NCBI GenBank assembly: GCA_024640485.1
Contig: JAHEEY010000325.1
Coordinates: forward strand, 1 to 5,657
DNA length: 5,657 bases
DNA from: Chloroflexota bacterium
Lineage (GTDB): Bacteria; Chloroflexota; Anaerolineae; Promineifilales; Promineifilaceae
Direction: 5' to 3'
Below, piece after piece: positions 1 through 4,961 of the stretch. How positions within the stretch are numbered: position 1 is the first letter of the stretch; every line of letters starts with the position of its first letter. Both the position numbers and the translations under genes were made by a program. The notes beneath the pieces were generated by a model. That model was not told the DNA's origin. It saw nothing but the letters and a program-made list of their open reading frames with translations, and did no database searches.

Positions 1-1983
1 ACGCATCGCCTTGGTAAAGAACCGGGTATAGATCAGATGCATGGTGGCATGCTCAATTCCGCCGGTATATTGGTCCACGGGCAGCCAATATGCCCCTTCC
101 GCGGGATCAAACGGCCCATCCAGGAAGTTCGGGCTCAGGTATCGGTACTGATACCATGACGAGCACATGAACGTGTCCATGGTATCCGTCTCCCGCAGAG
201 CAGCACTGCCGCACAGGGGACAGGTGGTATGGATAAACTCCTCGTGGAATTTCAACGGGCTTTCACCAGTAGGCATGAACTCCACATCGTCAGGCAAGAT
301 GACCGGCAGATCTTCATCGGGCACCGTCACGGCGCCATGTTCCGGGCAGTAGATGATGGGAATCGGCGCGCCCCAATACCGCTGCCGGCTGATCAGCCAG
401 TCGCGCAGTCTGTAGTTGACCGCCGCCGATCCGCGGCCGTTGGCCTCCAGCCAATCGGTGACGGACTTGACGGCTGATTCCCCTGGCGTGCCGCTGTATT
501 CGCCAGAATGGATCATGGTGCTGTGTTCGTGATGATACAAGACATCCTGATAGAACTGGCAGCTCCACAACATTTCCATCACGGACCGCTTGTCAGCGGT
601 GGATGGTTCCAACTGGTGGCATCTTGACAGTATCCGGGCCTCATTCTCAACTGAATCCAACAGAATGGTCTCGTCAGTGAAGACAAACTGCCACTCGGCG
701 CCGACCAACTCTACCCAGGCGCCTTCCTTCAGGTGCTTCCTGGCAGTTTCCAGGTAATCAGCGACTTCTGCAGGGGACAGCGTGACACACAGGCCGCCGT
801 CACAAGCTTCAGCGGAAATGTTCGCGCTGCTCAACGCCGCAGCAAACCCTTCCCGCATCGTTCCCTCAACAACAAATGATTTGGTCACGCCGTCGGTTCG
901 GGCCAACACCGGCACGATGGGCAAGCCAAACTTGATTGCGAACTGGAAGTCACGCTCATCATGAGCGGGAACAGCCATGATCGCGCCCGAACCATAAGTC
1001 ATCAACACGTAATCCGCGATCCAGATGGGCACGCGCTTTCCATTGACAGGGTTGATAGCATAGGCGCCGGTGAACACACCGCTCTTCTCGCGGTCAGCGG
1101 ACTCTCTGTCAATCTCACTCATGCGGGCGGCATCTGCCCGGTATTGGCTGACAGCGGATGATTGCACATCGCTGGTAATCTTGTCTACCAAGGGATGCTC
1201 TGGGGCCAGCACCATGAAGGTGGCTCCCCACAAGGTGTCCGGTCGGGTGGTGAAGATTTCCAGGGGATCCCCACCTTCGGTGTGGAAGATCACGTCTGCG
1301 CCTGTCGATCGGCCAATCCAGTTAGTCTGCATCACCCTGACCCGCTCCGGCCAGTCAACAGTGCTGAAGTCCAACAATTCATCCGCGTAATCGGTGATCT
1401 TGAAGAACCACTGCTCCAGCTCCTTCTTTATTACAGGGGTTTTGCAGCGTTCACAGTGCCTATCGTCACCCCAGACCTGTTCGCGGGCCAAGGTTGTGTT
1501 GCAGTTGGGGCAAAAGTCAACCGCAGACAGCTTGCGGTAAGCCATGCCCATTTCCACCAGCTTCTTGAAGAACCACTGGGTCCAACGATAATAAGCTGGC
1601 GATGAGGAAACCGCTTCACGTTCCCAGTCAAACATGGCCCCCATGCTGCGCAGCTGCAGACGCATACGTTCGATGTTGGCTTCAGTCCACTTGCCAGGAT
1701 GGATTTTTCGCTGAATGGCAGCATTTTCCGCCGGCAGCCCAAAGGAATCGAAGCCCATCGGAAACAGAACGTTGTAACCCTTCATACGCATGTAGCGTGC
1801 TCTGGCATCGCTGGGCGTCATGGCGTACCAGTGACCAATGTGCAGATCGCCGGATGGATACGGCAGCATGGTCAGCGCGTAATATTTCTGCTTGCTGGTA
1901 TCGACCTTTGATCGATATAGGCCATCTTGGGCCCATTTAGCCTGCCATCTCGGCTCAATTTCCTGAGGATTGTAACTGCTCAT
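1..1983 (-). CDS. leuS: Leucyl-tRNA synthetase (class Ia), 3'-truncated by the window edge
   Basis: Charges tRNA-Leu with leucine in the cytoplasm. The first 661 codons are present without a stop; the C-terminal part, including the KMSKS loop and anticodon-binding domain, lies outside the window. Visible signatures are the class I HIGH motif (48-51, in SGDLHIGHW), a zinc-type pair CPNC (158-161) and CERC (177-180), the editing-domain threonine-rich TTRPDT (245-250), the editing motif GSGAIMAVPAHDERD (331-345, with the conserved Asp at 345), NYRLRDWLISRQRYWGAPIP (523-542), and CSSWYQYRY (607-615). Between the editing motif and NYRLRDW the protein carries roughly 105 more residues than the E. 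coli enzyme, in frame and with normal codon use. The ATG at 1983 has an AGGAG (1993-1997) 9 nt upstream. An 81-bp gap without a terminator separates it from the upstream alpha/beta hydrolase, so both are probably controlled by the Leu T-box leader at 2675-3097. The identification is secure. Confidence 0.97.
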   Translation of the reverse strand, partial: MSSYNPQEIEPRWQAKWAQDGLYRSKVDTSKQKYYALTMLPYPSGDLHIGHWYAMTPSDARARYMRMKGYNVLFPMGFDSFGLPAENAAIQRKIHPGKWTEANIERMRLQLRSMGAMFDWEREAVSSSPAYYRWTQWFFKKLVEMGMAYRKLSAVDFCPNCNTTLAREQVWGDDRHCERCKTPVIKKELEQWFFKITDYADELLDFSTVDWPERVRVMQTNWIGRSTGADVIFHTEGGDPLEIFTTRPDTLWGATFMVLAPEHPLVDKITSDVQSSAVSQYRADAARMSEIDRESADREKSGVFTGAYAINPVNGKRVPIWIADYVLMTYGSGAIMAVPAHDERDFQFAIKFGLPIVPVLARTDGVTKSFVVEGTMREGFAAALSSANISAEACDGGLCVTLSPAEVADYLETARKHLKEGAWVELVGAEWQFVFTDETILLDSVENEARILSRCHQLEPSTADKRSVMEMLWSCQFYQDVLYHHEHSTMIHSGEYSGTPGESAVKSVTDWLEANGRGSAAVNYRLRDWLISRQRYWGAPIPIIYCPEHGAVTVPDEDLPVILPDDVEFMPTGESPLKFHEEFIHTTCPLCGSAALRETDTMDTFMCSSWYQYRYLSPNFLDGPFDPAEGAYWLPVDQYTGGIEHATMHLIYTRFFTKAMR

Positions 1984-2064
1984 TTTCAACTTCTCCTATC
2001 ACCAAGGATCATCCATTTGAGATTGGGGCTTTTCTGAAGCCTCTCAGGGTCTATCTGTTGGATG

Positions 2065-2658
2065 CTATTGTTTAAGAAATGCGACCGCCCTTGCAGCAAA
2101 GTCAACTGCATTTTTCTGGGCGGCGCTATGACCGCCGTGAGGGTAGCCCACAAATTGTATGTCGGGAACGACCGCCGTTATCTTTGCTGCGGTGTCAAAC
2201 GATATCACGGGATCGTCTTCAGCCCAGGCCATCAGCACTGGCTGTGTCAATGCGATCAAAGCGTTCAAATCCGGGAATGCCGGGGCGGTAAGAAGCAGCC
2301 TGCTCACCAGCCCTGGCTTGGAAAGGGCCAGGGAAAGGGCGACTCCGCCGCCCCAACTCTTGCCCATCAAAACCGCGTTTTCGTATCCCAAGTTGGTAAC
2401 GATCTCCGCGGTCACGGCGACAGCATCGGGTCCCAGCATCACAGCGGGGGCGACAGGATCACTGCCGCCCCACCCTGGCATGTCAACGGAAACCACCCGG
2501 TACCCGGCGTCTGCCAACGGGCCCATCAGCGGTTCCCAGCTGTGCCATCCATTTCTTTGGCTCCAGCCGTGAATGGCAAGGATGAGCGGCGCTTCAGGAT
2601 CTCCTGAAACTTTCCCGAAAACGCGGCCCAATTTGGTCGGAATAAACAGCTCATCCAT
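2065..2658 (-). CDS. Compact alpha/beta-fold hydrolase in the leuS operon
   Basis: A single-domain alpha/beta hydrolase of 197 residues; the substrate is unknown. The sequence shows the oxyanion-side HGWS (30-33), the strand-turn DMPGWGGSD (59-67), the nucleophile elbow GKSWGG (99-104, Ser101), a late acidic turn WAEDDPVI (145-152, Asp148 or Asp149 as the catalytic acid) and HGGHS (174-178, probably His177). The triad is therefore complete. The protein is shorter than typical 250-300 residue members and has almost no cap domain, which fits small esterase-like families. No signal peptide is seen, so it is likely cytoplasmic. The start at 2658 is the only ATG before an in-frame stop upstream; its Shine-Dalgarno (GGTGA) is weak. 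It begins only 16 nt after the U-tract of the T-box terminator and precedes leuS by 81 bp, so its expression should depend on T-box readthrough. A link to leucine or aminoacyl metabolism is only suggested by this position. Confidence 0.9.
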   Translation of the reverse strand: MDELFIPTKLGRVFGKVSGDPEAPLILAIHGWSQRNGWHSWEPLMGPLADAGYRVVSVDMPGWGGSDPVAPAVMLGPDAVAVTAEIVTNLGYENAVLMGKSWGGGVALSLALSKPGLVSRLLLTAPAFPDLNALIALTQPVLMAWAEDDPVISFDTAAKITAVVPDIQFVGYPHGGHSAAQKNAVDFAARAVAFLKQ

Positions 2659-2674
2659 ACGGTCACCAGATACG

Positions 2675-2708
2675 AAAAAACCCCTTCCGTTCAGAGACGA
2701 AAGGGGTT
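2675..2708 (-). terminator. T-box intrinsic terminator, also 3' terminator for the tRNA-Ala genes
   Basis: A 12-position stem (2697-2708 with 2679-2690, one C-A mismatch) closes on the 6-nt loop CUCUGA and runs into a U6 tract on the minus strand (plus-strand A run 2675-2680). It shares its 5' arm with the upper helix of the antiterminator and its loop with the lower helix, so the two folds exclude each other. It lies 16 nt before the hydrolase ATG. It is the only visible terminator for either tRNA gene. Confidence 0.92.
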
Positions 2709-2725
2709 CCGTGGTACCACTCTGA
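2691..2725 (-). promoter_or_regulatory. T-box antiterminator
   Basis: The RNA reads UCAGAG-UGGUACC-ACGGAA-CCCC-UUUCGU-CUCUGA. UCAGAG pairs with CUCUGA (6 bp), ACGGAA pairs with UUUCGU (6 bp, one G-U), and the 7-nt bulge UGGUACC (2719-2713) is the T-box core. UGGU is complementary to an ACCA tRNA 3' end, as expected for tRNA-Leu, whose discriminator is A. It differs from the AGGGUGGNACCGCG consensus at two positions; the first is matched by U in CUCUGA, so pairing is kept. Confidence 0.92.
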
Positions 2726-2737
2726 TTGATGGTTTCT

Positions 2738-2753
2738 GTTAGCCTAGGCTAAC
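2738..2753 (-). repeat. Perfect 16-nt palindrome between tRNA-Ala and the antiterminator
   Basis: GTTAGCCTAGGCTAAC is self-complementary over its whole length. In RNA it would form a 6-bp hairpin with a CUAG tetraloop, 12 nt before the antiterminator. It could act as the T-box Stem III, as a 3' processing boundary for the tRNA, or as a protein site on DNA; the sequence does not decide between these. Confidence 0.6.
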
Positions 2754-2759
2754 GCGAGG

Positions 2760-2832
2760 TGGACCTGAAGGGACTTGAACCCTTGACCCCCACAATGCCA
2801 TTGTGGTGCTCTCCCAACTGAGCTACAGGCCC
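2760..2832 (-). tRNA. tRNA-Ala(GGC)
   Basis: A 73-nt gene with a complete cloverleaf: acceptor GGGCCTG/CAGGTCC with the G3-U70 alanine identity pair, D arm GCTC/GAGC, anticodon arm CCACA/TGTGG with loop ATGGCAT, and T arm AAGGG/CCCTT. The anticodon GGC is at 2799-2797 and reads GCC and GCU. The loop has the A32-U38 pair known to be conserved in bacterial tRNA-Ala(GGC). The discriminator is A and CCA is not encoded. It lies between the sensor and switch of the Leu T-box. It shares most positions with tRNA-Ala(CGC) at 3119-3191. Confidence 0.97.
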
Positions 2833-2848
2833 GCGCGATATAGGTACA

Positions 2849-2876
2849 ATTATCATTGAAACTTCCACAAATGCAA
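2849..2876 (-). promoter_or_regulatory. Possible internal promoter for tRNA-Ala(GGC)
   Basis: TTGCAT (2876-2871) and GATAAT (2854-2849) are separated by 16 bp. The -10 matches the consensus at 5 of 6 positions; the -35 at only 3. A start near 2842 would leave about 10 nt before the mature tRNA. If active it would make tRNA-Ala(GGC) plus the terminator without Stem I. Confidence 0.3.
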
Positions 2877-2971
2877 ATTTTGGTTGTTCCAAAGCAATTG
2901 TTTTACCATCCACTCTTACACGTAACGTGTGCAGTTCCGGCAGCAGCTATTATTCGACTTTTCGCCACTGC

Positions 2972-3094
2972 GGCTCCCAGGCGAGTTCGGTATTTGGTGC
3001 TGCGCTTTCAGCCGGCGACGCAACTCTCTGAACAATCCTCAGCGGCTGCATCTGCAGCCTGCCGAGTAAACACCTACTACTCCTGATCACAGCC
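2972..3094 (-). ncRNA. T-box Stem I domain with CUC (Leu) specifier
   Basis: A base helix GGCT (3094-3091) with AGCC (2975-2972) is followed by a GTGA/GGGA kink-turn-like region, then CAGG (3085-3082) pairs with CCTG (2981-2978). The specifier loop has the usual AGUA strand (3081-3075 region) opposite GAA-CUC-G; the specifier CUC is at 2985-2983. Above it GGTGTT pairs with AATACC. The distal part shows the conserved AGAGAG bulge (3029-3024) and a GTTGCG/CGCAGC stem closed by a loop containing GGCTGAAAG. CUC would pair with tRNA-Leu(GAG), matching the downstream leuS. An extra hairpin (3037-3067) sits on the 5' flank. Confidence 0.87.
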
Positions 3095-3118
3095 TTTGCA
3101 TATTCATATTTAAGGAAG

Positions 3119-3191
<73 letters not shown>

Positions 3192-3204
3192 TAAGCCGTC
3201 GGAT

Positions 3205-3233
3205 ATGTTAGCTTAGCAGCGTCATGTTGTCAA
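3205..3233 (-). promoter_or_regulatory. Sigma70-type promoter for tRNA-Ala(CGC) and the T-box/leuS unit
   Basis: A perfect TTGACA -35 (3233-3228), a 17-bp spacer and a TAACAT -10 (3210-3205, 4 of 6). The expected start near 3198 leaves about 7 nt before the mature tRNA 5' end. No other convincing promoter was seen between it and the hydrolase, apart from the weak internal candidate at 2849-2876. Confidence 0.75.
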
Positions 3234-3372
3234 GATCTGGAATCCCAAATTCAATCGATGACCGAACCGGTTGAAACGCGTACCGACAACTATCTTTAGC
3301 CTCCTAGCCGTACAGGCTGCGCTGCTGGGCAGTTCAATTCAGCATAAGAATCGTCCCAATACTTGCCCTTGC

Positions 3373-3401
3373 TTGGCTGAGCACCGGGGAGTGGATATAC
3401 T
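3373..3401 (+). promoter_or_regulatory. Promoter of the SelW-like gene
   Basis: TTGGCT (3373-3378, 4 of 6) and TATACT (3396-3401, 5 of 6) are separated by the optimal 17 bp. A start near 3408 gives a leader of about 58 nt. The rest of the 3192-3465 gap shows only the divergent tRNA promoter and no coding sequence. Confidence 0.6.
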
Positions 3402-3454
3402 TTGAAGAGAGAAGTGATTCAACATTGTTGTATTTTGTCGTTCCCATGCAGAAT

Positions 3455-3460
3455 AGGAGG
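3455..3460 (+). promoter_or_regulatory. Shine-Dalgarno that fixes the SelW-like start
   Basis: AGGAGG lies 5 nt before the ATG at 3466. The late in-frame GTG at 3532, which an ordinary ORF finder would choose, has no comparable site, so translation should begin at 3466 and pass through the UGA at 3505. Confidence 0.85.
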
Positions 3461-3465
3461 AGACC

Positions 3466-3735
3466 ATGAAGAAATACCAGATTTCGTTGGAATACTGCGT
3501 GCCTTGAGACTATTCCGCACGCGCCGTCAGTGTGACGGACGACATTCTAACCAATTATCAACATGTGATTGAGCAGTTCCAGCTGATCACCGGCAGCAAA
3601 GGGGCTTTTGAATTCAAAGTTGACGGCGAGCTGATTTTCTCGAAGAAACAGCTGGGACGTCATGCACAACCCGGCGAACTGCTGGAGCTTTTCAGCGAAC
3701 TGGTCGGCCCGAAGGTCGACCGCTATCCCCGCTAG
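3466..3735 (+). CDS. SelW-like (Rdx family) selenoprotein with in-frame UGA
   Basis: An 89-residue thioredoxin-like protein of the SelT/SelW/SelH (Rdx) family, proposed redox proteins acting through a CxxC or CxxU motif. The N-terminus reads MKKYQISLEYC-V-P-U-D-Y-S-A-R-A, with Cys11 and UGA at codon 14 (3505-3507) in exactly the family's CxxU position. The conserved second half is present: TGSKGAFEFKVDGELIFSKK followed by LGRHAQPGEL. The length is normal for the family. A hairpin starting 16 nt after the UGA fits a bacterial SECIS element. It has its own promoter and AGGAGG, and ends 84 bp before the convergent phosphoesterase, with a shared terminator region. The alternative is a pseudogene with a Cys-to-stop mutation; the intact frame after the UGA and the hairpin argue against that. 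Selenocysteine insertion would require selA, selB and selC elsewhere in the genome. Confidence 0.9.
3524..3538 (+). promoter_or_regulatory. Candidate bacterial SECIS hairpin
   Basis: CCGTCA (3524-3529) and TGACGG (3533-3538) form a perfect 6-bp stem with the loop GTG. The loop starts 22 nt after the UGA, and G is its first base. Bacterial SECIS elements lie inside the reading frame shortly after the UGA and usually have a G at the start of a small apical loop, so position and shape both fit. Confidence 0.7.
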
Positions 3736-3746
3736 TACCCTTGATC

Positions 3747-3790
3747 AAAAAAAGGCGCCTCGCTTCACCGAAGAGTGAAGGAGGCGCCTT
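3747..3790 (-). terminator. Strong hairpin terminator between convergent genes
   Basis: The arms 3752-3768 and 3775-3790 form a 16-bp stem with a single bulged G and the loop CGAAGA. On the minus strand the stem runs into seven U (plus-strand A run 3747-3753), so it ends the phosphoesterase transcript well. For the plus-strand SelW-like transcript the following tract is poor (CTGCT), so it may work less well in that direction. Confidence 0.88.
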
Positions 3791-3818
3791 CTGCTATCAA
3801 TCAGATCAGTGCCAAGCC

Positions 3819-4745
3819 TCAGACAGCATATTTGATGGCCTGCAGCGGCATCGGGCCGTCTGCCAGCAGTTCTCGGGTGATGCATAAGGTGCCATCCCCA
3901 GAAACCGGGTCTCGCTTGACCGTCAGGGCCCACTTCACCAAGGAAATCATGCCGTCTTCAATCTCAAGACCGGTGATACAGCGGGGGTGAATGCAGCTGC
4001 CGGCATTGAAGTACGGGGTCGCCGACGGCTTTGGAAACCAAGATCGGTGGGTATGCCCGCAGATTATCATCTGCTGGTAGCGATCAATCCACTCAGAGAT
4101 CCGCCGTTCGACTTTGCCGGGCCTGGCCAGGGGTGCCTGCGGCATCGTAGGGTCGCGCCAACCCAAGAACTGCAGCGGGGCCCAAATGTACCGAACCAAG
4201 ATCAAAGCCAGAGGCCACAGGTGATCGTTGACCAGATCGCCCTGGTGCCCGTGAACCAGGAATAAGCTTTGGCCCGTCCGTTTGTGACGCAGGGTGATGC
4301 CTTCATGAACCTGTATTCCTGGGAAGAGGGGTTCATAGGTGTCTTCATAATCGTTGTAAAACTGATAGAGCTGTTCTTCAACGACCTTGGGCGATCTTCT
4401 CTGAATATCATGGTTGCCGTGAACCAGGTAAAGCCGCTGCTTATCATGGAACTGCTTCATCTGACGAAAAATATTGCTGTGAGTATAGCGAATGCGCTCA
4501 AACTGCTTGTTCTCGAACAGCTCGTCACTGTCCCCCAGTTCGACATACCGATAGTCTCGTTCGAAATAGTATGAAAGGGCGTGCAAATGCAGATTGCGGT
4601 TATGGGCGTAATCATCTTTCCAGCCGCCGTCACCACGGTGACAATCACTGAAAATGACGAACTTATCACTGTCGTCGAACTCGACAACATGAGATTCTCG
4701 AAACAGCCGGGTTAAGCGCGCACTGGTACTGGGAAACAAGGGCAT
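3819..4745 (-). CDS. Calcineurin-like metallophosphoesterase
   Basis: A 308-residue binuclear metallophosphoesterase with all the expected motifs in order: FSDCHRGD (32-39, Asp34 and His36), GDSDELFE (71-78, Asp72), GNHD (110-113), HGHQGD (165-170) and GHTH (230-233). The wording of the first two motifs resembles the LpxH-like and archaeal/bacterial phosphohydrolase branch rather than Ser/Thr phosphatases, but the substrate cannot be told from sequence. The C-terminal 50 residues or so (KWALTVKRD onward) form a less typical tail. No signal peptide is seen; a hydrophobic stretch at 176-192 (LWPLALILVRYIWAP) could contact membrane or substrate. The ATG at 4745 has AGAGGAGT about 6 nt upstream. 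Transcription ends at the hairpin at 3747-3790. The gene is divergent from the PP2C-like gene at 4962 and is not an obvious partner of either neighbour. Confidence 0.93.
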   Translation of the reverse strand: MPLFPSTSARLTRLFRESHVVEFDDSDKFVIFSDCHRGDGGWKDDYAHNRNLHLHALSYYFERDYRYVELGDSDELFENKQFERIRYTHSNIFRQMKQFHDKQRLYLVHGNHDIQRRSPKVVEEQLYQFYNDYEDTYEPLFPGIQVHEGITLRHKRTGQSLFLVHGHQGDLVNDHLWPLALILVRYIWAPLQFLGWRDPTMPQAPLARPGKVERRISEWIDRYQQMIICGHTHRSWFPKPSATPYFNAGSCIHPRCITGLEIEDGMISLVKWALTVKRDPVSGDGTLCITRELLADGPMPLQAIKYAV

Positions 4746-4748
4746 TAA

Positions 4749-4856
4749 CTACTCCTCTAAAAACATTGGCCATACTGCATTCGCAGGTCGGGATTGGGAT
4801 AGGCGACCACTGATTTTCATCTCCGGCACGTAAAGAGCGCCAACTTCTCCAAGCAT
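4749..4856 (-). CDS. Possible small ORF coupled to the phosphoesterase
   Basis: A minus-strand frame open from 4931 down to a TAG at 4749-4751. The first usable ATG at 4856 gives 35 residues (MLGEVGALYV... ending in WPMFLEE). Its last codons GAG-GAG form the Shine-Dalgarno of the phosphoesterase, whose ATG follows the stop by 3 nt, an arrangement seen in translational coupling. Against it: no clear ribosome site before 4856, no recognised family, and a 60-codon open stretch is not rare by chance. It could also be the tail of a decayed gene. Confidence 0.2.
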   Translation of the reverse strand: MLGEVGALYVPEMKISGRLSQSRPANAVWPMFLEE

Positions 4857-4925
4857 TTCAGCCAGCCGATCAGATGCGAACAGGTATCCCTCTAATTCTA
4901 CCAGTTTCTGACCAGTGAAAAAACC

Positions 4926-4953
4926 TTGATTTCATCAGCAGTCGTGTTATGCT
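4926..4953 (+). promoter_or_regulatory. Possible promoter of the PP2C-like gene
   Basis: TTGATT (4926-4931, 4 of 6) and TATGCT (4948-4953, 4 of 6) with a 16-bp spacer. The predicted start near 4960 would put the RNA 5' end almost on the ATG at 4962. A rival -10, CATAAT (4956-4961), lacks a fitting -35 and abuts the ATG. Confidence 0.35.
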
Positions 4954-4961
4954 TACATAAT

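Larger units (their letters stand above)
2675..3097 (-). ncRNA. T-box riboswitch leader (Leu), interrupted by a tRNA-Ala gene
   Basis: T-box leaders sense uncharged tRNA: Stem I reads the anticodon through a specifier codon, and the antiterminator bulge pairs with the free NCCA end, preventing termination. Both ends of such a leader are seen here on the minus strand: a full Stem I with a CUC Leu specifier (2972-3094), and an antiterminator/terminator pair (2675-2725) just before the hydrolase-leuS genes. The linker in between holds a small hairpin that could be Stem III (2918-2930, ACACG/CGTGT), an intact tRNA-Ala(GGC) gene, and a perfect 16-nt palindrome. Two distinct, correctly ordered T-box modules make the assignment strong. 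Whether they work together across the tRNA is unknown. Confidence 0.88.

Noticed and set aside
1431..1742. Minus- and plus-strand frames of 80-150 codons within 167-1940
   Set aside because: All lie in other frames of the continuous leuS reading frame.
2016..2050. Hairpin GGCTT/AAGCC between the hydrolase and leuS as a terminator
   Set aside because: Only 5 bp and no U-tract after it on the minus strand.
2062..2607. Long plus-strand open frame opposite the hydrolase
   Set aside because: It is a shadow of the hydrolase, whose minus-strand frame has a complete catalytic triad and family motifs.
2980..2982. GCC directly after the CUC specifier, matching the anticodon of the embedded tRNA-Ala(GGC), as an alternative Ala specifier
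   Set aside because: Two of its bases pair in the CAGG/CCTG helix. CUC sits in the canonical place after GAA in the specifier loop and fits the downstream leuS.
2856..3086. Plus-strand 76-codon open frame in the gap between the tRNA genes
   Set aside because: It lies antisense to the T-box Stem I and linker, which explain the sequence much better; it has no ribosome site.
3532..3735. A separate 67-residue gene starting at GTG 3532
   Set aside because: No ribosome site; its GTG lies in the SECIS hairpin, and the upstream in-frame sequence through the UGA completes a SelW-like protein.
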